A stretch of DNA of 64,000 nt from Bacteroidales bacterium (GCA_030637515.1 DAOWGM010000022.1:1-64000); one strand, 5' to 3'. Numbered from the stretch's first letter, positions 37,729 through 46,905 are shown. The notes: generated from the letters alone by a model not told the origin. Numbers and translations: made by a program.

Positions 37729-37738
37729 ACATTTTTTA

Positions 37739-38287
37739 TTAAACTCTCGGATTCCATGGTGTTTCTTTCGCATAAAGGTCTGTGGATAACTTTCTTGCGA
37801 GTACAAATAAAAAATCAGACAATCGGTTAATATATTGAATAACTTTTTCACTGTTTTTTAACTGATCCTGTACCTTAATTGATAGCCTTTCAGCTCTTCT
37901 ACATACATTCCTTGCTATATGACAAAAAGAAACTGTTGTATGTCCTCCTGGTAAAATAAAAGATTTTAATGGTGGTAATTCTTTTTCCATTTCATCAATT
38001 TCTTTTTCAAGATATTCAATATCACTTTCAAATAATTCAGGAATCTTTACTTTACAATTTTCGCAATCAGTTGCAAGAATTGATGCACAAGTCATAAGTT
38101 GGTCCTGAATTTCGATAAGAACTTTTATTGTATGTTCATCAACTTTCTGATCTCGGATCAGACCAATATATGATATTAGTTCGTCAACAGTTCCGTAAGC
38201 TTCAATCCGATCATGATACTTTGGTACACGTGTACCTCCAATGAGCGAAGTTTCGCCTTTATCACCTGTTTTTGTATATATTTTCAT
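37739..38287 (-). CDS. ATP:cob(I)alamin adenosyltransferase, PduO type
   Basis: About 182 residues, one PduO-type domain. It starts MKIYTKTGDKGETSLIGG, the family N terminus that binds ATP; an ATG two codons earlier (38293) is possible. The remaining signatures are RIEAYGTVDELISYIGL, HIARNVCRRAERL and NRLSDFLFVLAR, with the conserved Arg and Asn of the active site. It transfers an adenosyl group from ATP to cob(I)alamin, giving adenosylcobalamin for mutases. No B12 biosynthesis or mutase gene is adjacent, so it probably serves imported or salvaged cobamide. No visible promoter. Confidence 0.95.
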   Translation of the reverse strand: MKIYTKTGDKGETSLIGGTRVPKYHDRIEAYGTVDELISYIGLIRDQKVDEHTIKVLIEIQDQLMTCASILATDCENCKVKIPELFESDIEYLEKEIDEMEKELPPLKSFILPGGHTTVSFCHIARNVCRRAERLSIKVQDQLKNSEKVIQYINRLSDFLFVLARKLSTDLYAKETPWNPRV

Positions 38288-38354
38288 ATCCATAATAAAC
38301 TATTTTAAACAGAACGAAACAGATTTGAAAATGTTTAATTCTGATTCAAAAAAA

Positions 38355-39059
38355 TTAATTAAATGTAGTAGGATTCTTGTTAATTTCATCTGATTCAATC
38401 ATTCCATCCATTAAGCGAATTATTCTATGTGCATGCCGTGCAATATCTTCTTCATGAGTAACAATAATTATCGTATTGCCTTTTTGATGAATCTCATCAA
38501 ATAAATTCAGTATATCCTTAGATGTTTTTGAGTCAAGATTTCCGGTTGGTTCATCTGCTAAAATAATAGAAGGTGAATTAACCATAGCTCTTGCAACCGC
38601 TACTCTTTGCCTTTGGCCTCCTGATAATTCATTTGGTTTATGACGAACTCTGTCTTCAAGCCCAACACTAACAAGAACTTCTCCAGCTCTTGCTAATCTG
38701 TCTTCTTTATTAGTTCCTGCATAAATTAAAGGAAGAGAAACATTCTCTAATGCAGAATATCGGGGAAGTAAATTAAATGTTTGAAATACAAAACCAATTT
38801 CTTTGTTTCTTATTTCTGCTAACTGATCATCATCCAACTGACTTACGTTAGTGTTATTTAATATATAATCTCCACCAGTTGGTGTGTCTAAACAACCTAA
38901 TATATTCATTAAAGTAGATTTGCCCGAACCTGACGGTCCCATAATAGCAACATATTCGTTTTTATCTATCGATAACGAAACAGATCTAAGTGCTCGAATA
39001 GTTTCTGTTCCTACCTGATAATTCTTTATTAATTTGTTGATTTCTATTATTTTACTCAT
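38355..39059 (-). CDS. LolD/MacB-type ABC transporter ATP-binding protein
   Basis: 234 residues. Walker [11 protein letters not shown]-loop region [23 protein letters not shown] signature [15 protein letters not shown] and Walker [14 protein letters not shown] are all present. The [14 protein letters not shown] pattern is that of the LolD / MacB / FtsE ('o228') family, which drives lipoprotein release or export with FtsX-like permeases. No permease gene is adjacent; the only FtsX-type permease in the window is at 57868-60279. It runs as a single gene with a 69-base upstream gap. Lipoprotein trafficking is a family-based guess. Confidence 0.93.
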   Translation of the reverse strand: MSKIIEINKLIKNYQVGTETIRALRSVSLSIDKNEYVAIMGPSGSGKSTLMNILGCLDTPTGGDYILNNTNVSQLDDDQLAEIRNKEIGFVFQTFNLLPRYSALENVSLPLIYAGTNKEDRLARAGEVLVSVGLEDRVRHKPNELSGGQRQRVAVARAMVNSPSIILADEPTGNLDSKTSKDILNLFDEIHQKGNTIIIVTHEEDIARHAHRIIRLMDGMIESDEINKNPTTFN

Positions 39060-39128
39060 TATTAGCCACTTGTATGATTAGCAAAATACGAATTTAAACA
39101 ATTTTAAATCTTTTCCTGAATATTTCAC

Positions 39129-39920
39129 TTAAAACTTAATAACATAATTTTCATAAGACAATTCTTTCTTAAAAAAGATTAAACCCATTCGAAATAAATC
39201 TACTGAAACTCTTACTTTCGAATGATTTTTTATTTCATTCCATGCCTCTTCCATTTCTTCAGACCAGTGAATGTCATCAAAAACAAATACGGTTTCATTA
39301 TGAATTTTCTTTAGGCACAAATTGAAATATTCAAGAGTATTCTTTCTTTTATGATTTCCATCAAAAAAGACTAAATCAAGGTTTTCATATTTATCAAGAA
39401 CAGAATTAAGTATAGAATTAAAATTACCTTGAATAAATTCAGTGCTTAGTTTTAATTCTGTTGCTATTTGTTTTGCAATTTTAATTTTCTCTTCAATGCC
39501 TTCAATGCTTGTAAAGTTTGCTTTGGGTGCTGCTTGGGCAATATATGCAGCACTTATACCTACAGATGAACCTATTTCTATAATATTTATAGAATTAAAG
39601 TATTTAACCAGATCATAAATTAATTTACAATATTTTTTATTTACTGATGATCTTTTAATTATTTCCCCGATAGAAATGTTTTTAGACTTATTATAAGTAG
39701 TTCCGGCACCAATTTCCTTAAATTTAAGTACTTTATTATTAATTCTGTAACTATTGTAAACATCGAATACTGAAATAATTTCTTCATCTTTCTTTTTATT
39801 CCTAAATACATTTAAAATAAGATTGAAAATAAATGGTGAATGTATGCCATGTCCTTTCTTATGCTTAGCAAAAAGATAATATTTGAAATACTTTAGTACA
39901 TATTTTAAACGGGAATTCAT
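39129..39920 (-). CDS. Class I SAM-dependent methyltransferase
   Basis: 263 residues. A basic N-terminal stretch (YVLKYFKYYLFAKHKKGHGIHSPFIFN), typical of a Bacteroidetes family of putative O-methyltransferases, precedes a Rossmann domain with IIEIGSSVGISAAYIA (SAM motif I), FTSIEG (acidic residue) and DLVFFDGNHKR (motif IV-like DGNHK). This resembles the Methyltransf_24 group and predicted catechol/lipid O-methyltransferases. The substrate is unknown. Its possible promoter lies at 39957-39964. Monocistronic, divergent from recG. Confidence 0.85.
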   Translation of the reverse strand: MNSRLKYVLKYFKYYLFAKHKKGHGIHSPFIFNLILNVFRNKKKDEEIISVFDVYNSYRINNKVLKFKEIGAGTTYNKSKNISIGEIIKRSSVNKKYCKLIYDLVKYFNSINIIEIGSSVGISAAYIAQAAPKANFTSIEGIEEKIKIAKQIATELKLSTEFIQGNFNSILNSVLDKYENLDLVFFDGNHKRKNTLEYFNLCLKKIHNETVFVFDDIHWSEEMEEAWNEIKNHSKVRVSVDLFRMGLIFFKKELSYENYVIKF

Positions 39921-39956
39921 ATTTTTAGAATATTAAAAAAAGCTTAATATTGTAAA

Positions 39957-39964
39957 CAAAGATA
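39957..39964 (-). promoter_or_regulatory. Possible -7 box (TATCTTTG) for the methyltransferase gene
   Basis: On the minus strand these bases read TATCTTTG, an exact TAnnTTTG match 36 bases before the ATG at 39920. No TTG at a good -33 distance was found. Confidence 0.4.
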
Positions 39965-40039
39965 AACCTTTATAAAAACCAATTAGTATAAAATAAATCA
40001 AATTTTTTTGAGAAATAATTGGTTGATTAGATTGATGAA

Positions 40040-42145
40040 ATGTCAGATTATTTGCAACAAGAAATAAAATTTTTAAGTGGAGTTGGTCCTAAAAGAGCCG
40101 AACTTCTGCATAAGGAGTTAGGAATATACACTTTTGAAGATTTGTTATATTACTTCCCTTATAAATATATTGATCGTTCTAAATTCTATAAAATAAATGA
40201 GCTCAACCAAAATTTGCCATATATTCAGCTTAAGGGAAAAATTGTTGGCTTTGAATCGATTGGTGCAGGACGAAAAAAAAGACTCGTTGCTTTTTTATCA
40301 GATGGAACAGGAACTATTGAATTGTTATGGTTTAAAGGTTTAAGCTTTATCCAAAAAAGTCTTTTGTTAAATACGGAGTATATTGTTTTTGGTAAACCAG
40401 GTTATTTTAGCGGAAAATATAACATAATTCATCCTGAAGTTGAAAGTGCTTTGAAAGCTCAGAATGTTATAAGTGCTAAATTACAAGCTCATTATAATAC
40501 AACAGAGAAACTAAAAAATAGTTTTTTACATTCAAAAGCAGTTTCAAAACTGATAAATAATCTTTTAGTTGTTTTAAAAGGAAAAATTAAAGAAACATTA
40601 CCGGATTATTTATTGAAAAAGTATAAGCTAATTTCATTGGAAGAAGCCTTATTTAATATTCACTTTCCTCAGAATACAGAATTACAGAAGAAAGCAGTTG
40701 CACGTTTAAAATTTGAAGAGCTTTTTTATATTCAATTAAATATATTACAAAAAAGAAGTTATCGAATCCATAAATCAAAAGGATATGTTTTTTCTAAAGT
40801 GGGAGATTCTTTGAATTTATTCTATGAGAAAAATCTATCGTTTGAATTAACTGATGCTCAAAAACGGGTTTTAAAAGAAATAAGAAAAGATATTGGATCA
40901 GGTAAACAAATGAACCGATTACTTCAAGGAGATGTCGGAAGCGGAAAAACCTTGGTTGCATTAATGAGTATGTTAATTGCTCTTGATAATGGTTTCCAGG
41001 CTTGTATTATGGCGCCAACAGAAATTTTAGCAAACCAACATCTTGATACAATAAAGGAATTTTTAGATGGTTTGCCAGTACAAGTAGGTTTGTTAACGGG
41101 ATCCACAAAAACAGCAGCCCGAAAAGAATTACATGAGAATCTATTAAATGGGAATTTGCAAATTCTTATAGGAACACATGCTTTAATAGAAGATACTGTT
41201 CAGTTTAAAAATCTTGGAATAGTTGTTATTGATGAACAACACAGGTTTGGAGTTTCTCAAAGGGCAAAGTTGTGGGAAAAGAACTCACAGCCTCCACATA
41301 TTCTGGTAATGACAGCAACTCCAATTCCACGAACACTTGCAATGACCATTTATGGTGATTTAGATGTTTCAGTTATTGATGAGTTACCTCCAGGAAGAAA
41401 ACCTGTTCAAACAATTCATTTATACGATTCAAAACGATTACGAATGTTTGGGTTCCTCAAACAACAAATTGAGCAGGGTCGACAGATATACATTGTTTAT
41501 CCTTTAATAAAGGAATCTGAGAAAATGGATTATAAAGACCTTGAAGATGGATATGAAAGTATTACAAGGGCATTTCCACCACCAAAATATGCTGTTAGCG
41601 TTGTTCATGGAAAAATGAAACCAAAGGAAAAGGATGCCGCTATGAATCTTTTTGTGAAAGGTCAAACACATATTATGATTGCAACTACAGTTATTGAAGT
41701 TGGTGTAAATATTCCAAATGCTTCGTTAATGGTAATAGAAAGTGCTGAGCGTTTTGGATTATCACAGTTACATCAGTTACGAGGAAGAGTGGGGCGTGGT
41801 GCTGATCAGTCTTATTGTGTACTAATGACATCATTTAAACTTTCTAATGAATCACGAAAGCGAATTGATATAATGACTAAAACAACTGATGGTTTTGAAA
41901 TTGCAGAAGCTGATCTAAAACTTCGTGGTCCTGGAGATATTGAAGGAACTCAGCAAAGTGGTTTGGCATTTGATTTGAAGATAGCTAATCTTGGACAGGA
42001 TGGACAACTAATTCAATACGTTCGAGATATTGCCGAAAGCATTCTTGACGATGATCCAGATTTGAGTAGCCCGGATAACATGATGCTGGCAAGACAATTA
42101 AAAAGAAATGCGAACAAAAAAGTTGATTTTAGTGTAATAAGCTAA
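40040..42145 (+). CDS. recG: ATP-dependent DNA helicase RecG
   Basis: 701 residues, the normal length. An N-terminal wedge/OB-fold domain (~1-180, FLSGVGPKRAELLHKELGI and LVAFLSDGTGTIELLWF) and a two-lobe SF2 helicase core follow. Motifs: GDVGSGKTLVAL (motif I), VVIDEQHRFGVSQR (motif II, DEQH), VMTATPIPRTLAMTIYGD and LRGRVGRGADQSYC (motif VI). RecG reverses stalled replication forks and processes recombination intermediates. Start at ATG 40040. Its stop is followed by a gap with two TTTAAAGTT copies and then the DUF3108 gene; no terminator is seen. Confidence 0.97.
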   Translation: MSDYLQQEIKFLSGVGPKRAELLHKELGIYTFEDLLYYFPYKYIDRSKFYKINELNQNLPYIQLKGKIVGFESIGAGRKKRLVAFLSDGTGTIELLWFKGLSFIQKSLLLNTEYIVFGKPGYFSGKYNIIHPEVESALKAQNVISAKLQAHYNTTEKLKNSFLHSKAVSKLINNLLVVLKGKIKETLPDYLLKKYKLISLEEALFNIHFPQNTELQKKAVARLKFEELFYIQLNILQKRSYRIHKSKGYVFSKVGDSLNLFYEKNLSFELTDAQKRVLKEIRKDIGSGKQMNRLLQGDVGSGKTLVALMSMLIALDNGFQACIMAPTEILANQHLDTIKEFLDGLPVQVGLLTGSTKTAARKELHENLLNGNLQILIGTHALIEDTVQFKNLGIVVIDEQHRFGVSQRAKLWEKNSQPPHILVMTATPIPRTLAMTIYGDLDVSVIDELPPGRKPVQTIHLYDSKRLRMFGFLKQQIEQGRQIYIVYPLIKESEKMDYKDLEDGYESITRAFPPPKYAVSVVHGKMKPKEKDAAMNLFVKGQTHIMIATTVIEVGVNIPNASLMVIESAERFGLSQLHQLRGRVGRGADQSYCVLMTSFKLSNESRKRIDIMTKTTDGFEIAEADLKLRGPGDIEGTQQSGLAFDLKIANLGQDGQLIQYVRDIAESILDDDPDLSSPDNMMLARQLKRNANKKVDFSVIS

Positions 42146-42192
42146 GAAGTTTAAAGTTATTAGTTCATAGTTTAAAGTTGAAAAAAAATCTT

Positions 42193-43017
42193 ATGTATAA
42201 ATATATTATCCTTTTATTTTTATCACTTAGCACCATAATTTTAAATGCACAAAACAATTCTTCTTGCGAAATAAAAAACAATGCTTTTCAACCTGGCGAA
42301 AAGTTAGCTTATGTAATAACATATAACTGGTTTTTAGTGTGGACTGATGTTGGTGGAGTTGAATTTGAAGCCACAAAAGATAAGATGTTTAACCAGGAAG
42401 TGATGAATTTGAAAGGAACAGGTGTAACATTTTCATTTTACAATTGGTTCTTCCAGGTTCGGGATGTTTATCAATCATGGGTTAATCCCGATAATTTATT
42501 ACCGGTTTATTATCATCGAGATGTAAATGAAGATGGATATATTATTGATATTAAGTATCGTTACGATTTCGAAAATTTGGTGGCATACTCCGAAGTTGAA
42601 AAAACCCGAAAACCGTATTATCAGGATACGGTAGCAATTTTTCCTTGTACTTACGACGTTATTTCTGTTATTTACCAAGCACGTAATATTGATTTTAAAA
42701 AGTATAAAAAGAATGAGCAAATACCTTTTAAGATTTTACTTGACAATGAGATTCATGAGGTTTTTATAAGATATAAGGGGAAAGAAGTTAAAAAAGTACG
42801 TGGTGTAGGTAAATTTAATTGCATCAAATTTACAGGATCACTTGTTGCAGGCGATGTTTTTAAAGGTGGAGAGGATCTTACAATTTGGGTAACTGATGAT
42901 GAGAACCGAATTCCTGTCTGGATTGAAAGTCCAATAATTGTTGGAACAATTAAAGCTCGCTTAGTAGGATATGAAGGTCTAAAACATCCACTAAAATCAA
43001 TGATAAAGAAGTATTAG
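42193..43017 (+). CDS. DUF3108 domain envelope protein
   Basis: About 274 residues, with a signal peptide (MYKYIILLFLSLSTIILNAQ). An upstream TTG at 42178 would add MKKNL; the ATG is preferred. The mature part contains FQPGEKLAYVITYNWFLVWTDVGGVEFEATKD and 'FYNWFFQVRDVYQSWVNPDNLLPVYYHRDVNEDGYIID', the family's first part, and 'KYKKNEQIPFKILLDNEIHEVFIRYKGKEVKKVRGVG' near the C terminus; together these match DUF3108. Periplasmic or outer-membrane associated; function unknown. It is 47 bases downstream of recG and may share its transcript. A weak hairpin follows the stop. Confidence 0.85.
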   Translation: MYKYIILLFLSLSTIILNAQNNSSCEIKNNAFQPGEKLAYVITYNWFLVWTDVGGVEFEATKDKMFNQEVMNLKGTGVTFSFYNWFFQVRDVYQSWVNPDNLLPVYYHRDVNEDGYIIDIKYRYDFENLVAYSEVEKTRKPYYQDTVAIFPCTYDVISVIYQARNIDFKKYKKNEQIPFKILLDNEIHEVFIRYKGKEVKKVRGVGKFNCIKFTGSLVAGDVFKGGEDLTIWVTDDENRIPVWIESPIIVGTIKARLVGYEGLKHPLKSMIKKY

Positions 43018-43024
43018 ATTACTT

Positions 43025-43063
43025 AAAACTTCTTATTTAAAATTAAAATAAATAAGTGTTTTT
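43025..43063 (+). terminator. Possible weak hairpin terminator after the DUF3108 gene
   Basis: AAAAC...CTTATTT (43025-43038) can pair with AAATAAG.GTTTT (43050-43062) around an asymmetric bulge, followed by T residues. The stem is AT-rich and imperfect, so this is a tentative call. Confidence 0.35.
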
Positions 43064-43108
43064 GTTCAAAAACCTGACAAAAAGCAATTTTTAATTTTTA
43101 AATACGGT

Positions 43109-43116
43109 TATTTTTG
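43109..43116 (+). promoter_or_regulatory. -7 box (TATTTTTG) for the rseC-rnf operon
   Basis: Exact TAnnTTTG match 31 bases before the rseC ATG at 43148. A -33 TTG at the canonical distance is not obvious. The predicted leader contains the palindrome at 43125-43140. Confidence 0.5.
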
Positions 43117-43124
43117 TATCCGAA

Positions 43125-43140
43125 TTTCAAAATTTTGAAA
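43125..43140. promoter_or_regulatory. 16-base perfect palindrome in the leader of the rseC-rnf operon
   Basis: TTTCAAAATTTTGAAA is its own reverse complement. It is extended by GAA/TTC with one mismatched base on each side, making a near-24-base dyad. It lies between the -7 box at 43109 and the rseC ATG at 43148, where an operator or small hairpin would be expected. No terminator-like T run follows. Confidence 0.35.
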
Positions 43141-43147
43141 AATTCAG

Positions 43148-43567
43148 ATGCCAGATTCTAAATCGATCGAACATAAAGGACGTATTGATTCTATTGAAGA
43201 AAATAAGATCAATGTAAGTTTCATAGCTTTGTCAGGATGTGCTTCATGTCATGCTAAGGGAGTATGTACTGCAGCTGACATGCAGGAGAAGAGCGTCGAA
43301 GTCTACGATTTTTCAAATCAATATAGTGTAGGTGAAGAAGTGAATGTAACATTAAAACAATCTCTTGGATTTAGAGCATTGTTTTTAGGTTATGTATTAC
43401 CGTTTATTATGGTTTTATTTATCCTTATTATTTTAACAATAATTACAAAAAATGAAGCTATTTCTGGAATAGGAGCTTTATTGGTTCTTGTTCCTTATTA
43501 TGTGGGTTTGTTTTTATTGAAAGATAAGATTAGAAAGAAATTTACATTTAAAATAAATAAGATTTAA
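43148..43567 (+). CDS. rseC: SoxR-reducing / RseC-family membrane protein
   Basis: 139 residues. A cytoplasmic N-terminal domain with a Cys cluster (Cys31, Cys34, Cys40 in GCASCHAKGVC) is followed by two membrane helices (~75-97 and ~103-125) and a basic C terminus. RseC/RsxG-type proteins help reduce the iron-sulfur centre of SoxR in E. coli and are usually encoded with rnf genes. Here it is the first gene of the rnf operon, 61 bases before rnfB, so it is more likely a partner of the Rnf complex (for example in cofactor delivery) than a SoxR partner; no soxR gene is seen. Confidence 0.9.
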   Translation: MPDSKSIEHKGRIDSIEENKINVSFIALSGCASCHAKGVCTAADMQEKSVEVYDFSNQYSVGEEVNVTLKQSLGFRALFLGYVLPFIMVLFILIILTIITKNEAISGIGALLVLVPYYVGLFLLKDKIRKKFTFKINKI

Positions 43568-43628
43568 GTAGAGGGGTTCAGGAATCTGAATCTCAATATT
43601 TGATATTAAATACTAAATACAAATAAAA

Positions 43629-44561
43629 ATGAGTACAACAATTTTATTTACTGTTATTTCTCTTAGTGCAATTGGGGCGATAGCTGCAATAATTTTATAT
43701 TTTGTAGCTCAGAAGTTCAAGGTTTATGAGGATCCGCGTATCGATCAGGTAGAAGAAATTTTACCGGCAGCAAATTGTGGCGGTTGTGGTTATCCTGGAT
43801 GCCGTGGGTTTGCCGAAGCAATGGTAAAGGCTGATGATTTATCACCATTTTACTGCCCGGTTGGAGGAAATGAAACTATGACTCAGGCTGCACAAATTCT
43901 TGGAAAAGCTGTTGAAGCAAAAGATCCACTTGTTGCTGTAATCAGATGTTCTGGTTCACCGGCTCATCGCGAAAGAGTAAATACTTATGATGGCGCATCA
44001 ACATGTGTCATTGTTTCTGGTTTATACTCGGGCGAAACAGGTTGTCAGTATGGTTGCCATGGATTAGGTGATTGTGTTGATGTTTGTGATTTCGAAGCAA
44101 TTTACATGGATGAGGAAACAGATTTGCCAGTTGTTATTGATGATAAATGTACAGCTTGTGGCGCTTGTGTAAAAGTGTGCCCTAACGATATAATTGAGTT
44201 AAGAAAAAAGAATAAAAAAGATCGGAAGATTTTTGTTTCATGTGTAAACCAAGATAAAGGAGGTATTGCTAAAAAAGCATGTTCTGTAGCTTGTATTGGT
44301 TGTGGTAAGTGTGTTAAAGTATGTGCTTTCGATGCTATTACAGTTGAGAATTTCTTAGCTTATATCGATCCTAACAAATGTAAACTTTGTAGAAAATGTG
44401 TTGCGGAATGCCCAACAGATGCTATTCTTGAGATCAATTTTCCACCTAAGAAGGTAAAGCCTGAACAGACAGAAGGTGTAGCTAAGGCTACTGAAAAACC
44501 TAAGGTTGAAGTACCAAAAGCTGAATCAAACGAATCAAAAGAAAACGAAAATAATAAATAA
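43629..44561 (+). CDS. rnfB: Electron transport complex subunit RnfB
   Basis: 310 residues. An N-terminal membrane helix (~5-27), then the RnfB signature EEILPAANCGGCGYPGC with cluster ligands Cys50, Cys53, Cys58 and Cys76. The C-terminal half has three ferredoxin-type 4Fe-4S motifs (CTACGACVKVCP, CIGCGKCVKVCA, CKLCRKCVAECP) and others partly conserved. It takes electrons from reduced ferredoxin for RnfC/NAD. The C terminus carries a Lys/Glu/Pro-rich extension. Starts ATG; stop codon overlaps the AGGAGG of the rnfC ribosome-binding site. Confidence 0.96.
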   Translation: MSTTILFTVISLSAIGAIAAIILYFVAQKFKVYEDPRIDQVEEILPAANCGGCGYPGCRGFAEAMVKADDLSPFYCPVGGNETMTQAAQILGKAVEAKDPLVAVIRCSGSPAHRERVNTYDGASTCVIVSGLYSGETGCQYGCHGLGDCVDVCDFEAIYMDEETDLPVVIDDKCTACGACVKVCPNDIIELRKKNKKDRKIFVSCVNQDKGGIAKKACSVACIGCGKCVKVCAFDAITVENFLAYIDPNKCKLCRKCVAECPTDAILEINFPPKKVKPEQTEGVAKATEKPKVEVPKAESNESKENENNK

Positions 44562-44567
44562 GGAGGG
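44561..44567 (+). promoter_or_regulatory. Shine-Dalgarno site for rnfC
   Basis: AGGAGGG, a five-base spacer, then the GTG start at 44573. Perfect anti-Shine-Dalgarno complementarity is rare among Bacteroidetes genes and most genes in this window have none. It decides the GTG start. Confidence 0.75.
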
Positions 44568-44572
44568 ATAAA

Positions 44573-45904
44573 GTGTTAAAAACATTTCCAAAAGGCGGCG
44601 TTCATCCAGCAGAAGGTAAATATTCTGCAAATAGTGCAATTGAAACATTGCCGCTTCCAAAAACAGTATCAATACCAATTGCTCAACATATTGGTGCTCC
44701 CTCTAAGGCTATTGTCGCAAAAGGCGACAAGGTCAAAGTTGGAGATAAGATTGCTGAAAGTACAGGTTTTGTATCTGCTAATATTCATTCTTCTGTTTCA
44801 GGAACAGTTGTTAAAGTTGACAAGGTTCTGGATTCAACAGGTTATAAACGCCCTTGCGTTATAGTTGATGTTGAAGGCGACGAGTGGAATGAGAGTATTG
44901 ACAGATCAAGTGATTTGAAAAAAGAAATCAGTTTGACTGATAAAGAAATCATTCAAAGAATTAACGAATCTGGTATTGTAGGTTTAGGAGGGGCAACTTT
45001 CCCATCTCATGTAAAGCTTTCTGTTCCTGATGGTAAGAAAATCGATGTGTTAATTATTAATGGTGTTGAATGTGAACCATATTTAACATCCGATCATCGA
45101 TTAATGCTTGAAAAAGCAGAAGAAATGCTTGTTGGTATTCAGATTATTATGAAAGCCTTAGGTGTAAATCTGGCTTTAATTGGAATTGAAAATAACAAAC
45201 CTGATGCTATTTCTCATCTTCAGAATCTTGTAAAAGATTTTCCTGGAATTGAGGTTCATGCATTAAAAGTTCAGTATCCACAAGGTGGCGAAAAACAATT
45301 AATCAAAGCTTTAATTAATCGTGAAGTTCCTTCAGGAGCATTACCATTAAATGTTGGAGCTGTAGTTCATAATGTAGGAACAGCATTAGCGGTTTACGAA
45401 GCAGTTCAAAAAAATAAACCTCTATTTGAAAGAGTAGTTACTTTAACAGGGAAATCAGTAAAAAAACCATCGAATTTCATGGTTCGTATTGGAGCTCCTG
45501 TTACAGAATTAATTGAAGCAGCAGGTGGATTACCTGAAGATACAGGAAAAGTAATTAATGGCGGACCAATGATGGGTAAAGCATTAAATTCGTTGGAAGT
45601 TCCGGTTGTTAAAGGTACTTCAGGTATTTTAATTATGCCTGTTGATTTATCTTCAAGAAAAAAAGAAAGTGACTGTATCCGATGTGCAAAGTGTGTTTCA
45701 GTTTGCCCACAGGGATTAGAACCATTTCTTTTAAATAAATTAGCTCAATTAGAGAAATATGATAAACTGGAAACAGGTGCAGTAATGGATTGTATTGAAT
45801 GTGGATCATGTGCTTATACATGTCCTGCAGGATTACCATTACTTGATTATATAAGATTAGGAAAGTCAAAAGTTAGTCAAATCATAAGATCAAGAAAACA
45901 ATAA
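44573..45904 (+). CDS. rnfC: Electron transport complex subunit RnfC
   Basis: 443 residues, GTG start set by the AGGAGG five bases upstream. N-terminal region with FPKGGVHPAEGK; a biotinyl-lipoyl-like segment (SSVSGTVVKVDKVLD); a flavin/NAD fold with GLGGATFPSHVK and INGVECEPYLTSDHRLM; and two 4Fe-4S motifs (CIRCAKCVSVCPQGLEPF and CIECGSCAYTCPAGLPLLDYIR). It is the NAD+-reducing subunit with FMN. Ends with an ATG one base into rnfD (TAATG). Length is near that of small RnfC proteins. Confidence 0.96.
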   Translation: MLKTFPKGGVHPAEGKYSANSAIETLPLPKTVSIPIAQHIGAPSKAIVAKGDKVKVGDKIAESTGFVSANIHSSVSGTVVKVDKVLDSTGYKRPCVIVDVEGDEWNESIDRSSDLKKEISLTDKEIIQRINESGIVGLGGATFPSHVKLSVPDGKKIDVLIINGVECEPYLTSDHRLMLEKAEEMLVGIQIIMKALGVNLALIGIENNKPDAISHLQNLVKDFPGIEVHALKVQYPQGGEKQLIKALINREVPSGALPLNVGAVVHNVGTALAVYEAVQKNKPLFERVVTLTGKSVKKPSNFMVRIGAPVTELIEAAGGLPEDTGKVINGGPMMGKALNSLEVPVVKGTSGILIMPVDLSSRKKESDCIRCAKCVSVCPQGLEPFLLNKLAQLEKYDKLETGAVMDCIECGSCAYTCPAGLPLLDYIRLGKSKVSQIIRSRKQ

Positions 45905-46905
45905 TGAACAAATTATTTATATCACCATCTCCTCATGTATATGAGGATACAACCGTAAAACGGTTGATGCTTGATGTGGTAATTGCCATGTTGCCAGCTT
46001 TGGCATTCTCAATCTATTTCTTTGGGATGGGAGCAATTATAGTAACATTAACCGCCGTTGTTTCGTGCTTAGCTTTTGAATGGTTAATTCAAAAGTTTAT
46101 CTTAAAACAAGAACCTTCTATTACTGATGGTTCGGCCTTAGTAACAGGTATCTTGTTAGCTTTTAATGTTCCAACAAGTCTTCCGATTTGGATTATTGTT
46201 ATTGGAAGTTTAGTTGCAATCGGAATTGGTAAAATGTCGTTTGGCGGATTGGGAAATAATCCTTTTAATCCTGCACTTGTAGGACGTGTATTTATGCTTA
46301 TTTCTTTTCCTGTTCAAATGACAAGCTGGCCTGTTCCTTCAGGATTTAGTAACAGTTATACTGATGCTGTTACAGGAGCAACTCCACTTGGAGTTATGAA
46401 AGAGGGTATTGGAGCTGGAGAATCCGTTTCTGCAATTATGGATAAGATTCCAGATCACATGCAACTTTTTTATGGTCACATGGGAGGTTCAATGGGAGAA
46501 ATTGCTGCAGTAGCTTTATTACTTGGATTTGGATATTTGTTATTTAGAAAAGTGATTACAATACATATTCCTGGTTCAATACTTTTAACTATTGTTGCTT
46601 TTACAGGAATTTTATGGCTTATTAACCCAGAATCAAATGCTGATCCTTTATTTCATTTGCTTACTGGAGGTGTAATGTTAGGTGCTATTTTTATGGCAAC
46701 CGATTATGTTACTTCACCAATGTCGGTCAAGGGAATGTGGATTTATGGAATTGGAATTGGAGTAATAACAGTTGCAATTCGTGTATTTGGAGCATATCCT
46801 GAAGGTATATCATTTGCAATACTTATCATGAATGCTTTCGTTCCATTAATTAATATGTATATTAAGCCGAAACGCTTTGGAGAGGAGGTTAAAAATGGCC
46901 AATAA
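45904..46905 (+). CDS. rnfD: Electron transport complex subunit RnfD
   Basis: 333 residues with nine to ten membrane helices. The covalent-flavin motif SYTDAVTGATPLG is present. GSALVTGILLAFNVPTSLPIWI and NPFNPALVGRVFML are also conserved, as in NqrB. It forms the ion-translocating membrane core with RnfA and RnfE. Its start overlaps the rnfC stop by one base (TAATG), and its last eleven bases overlap rnfG. Confidence 0.95.
   Translation: MNKLFISPSPHVYEDTTVKRLMLDVVIAMLPALAFSIYFFGMGAIIVTLTAVVSCLAFEWLIQKFILKQEPSITDGSALVTGILLAFNVPTSLPIWIIVIGSLVAIGIGKMSFGGLGNNPFNPALVGRVFMLISFPVQMTSWPVPSGFSNSYTDAVTGATPLGVMKEGIGAGESVSAIMDKIPDHMQLFYGHMGGSMGEIAAVALLLGFGYLLFRKVITIHIPGSILLTIVAFTGILWLINPESNADPLFHLLTGGVMLGAIFMATDYVTSPMSVKGMWIYGIGIGVITVAIRVFGAYPEGISFAILIMNAFVPLINMYIKPKRFGEEVKNGQ
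46883..46889 (+). promoter_or_regulatory. Shine-Dalgarno site for rnfG
   Basis: AGGAGGT inside the 3' end of rnfD, five bases before the ATG at 46895. It shows that rnfG starts at this ATG rather than at the upstream TTG at 46877. Confidence 0.75.

Noticed and set aside
42150..42179. Two TTTAAAGTT copies, 21 bases apart, before the DUF3108 gene
   Set aside because: Too short and AT-rich to claim as a repeat family or binding site.
46877..46894. TTG start for rnfG
   Set aside because: An AGGAGGT five bases before the ATG at 46895 fixes the later start.
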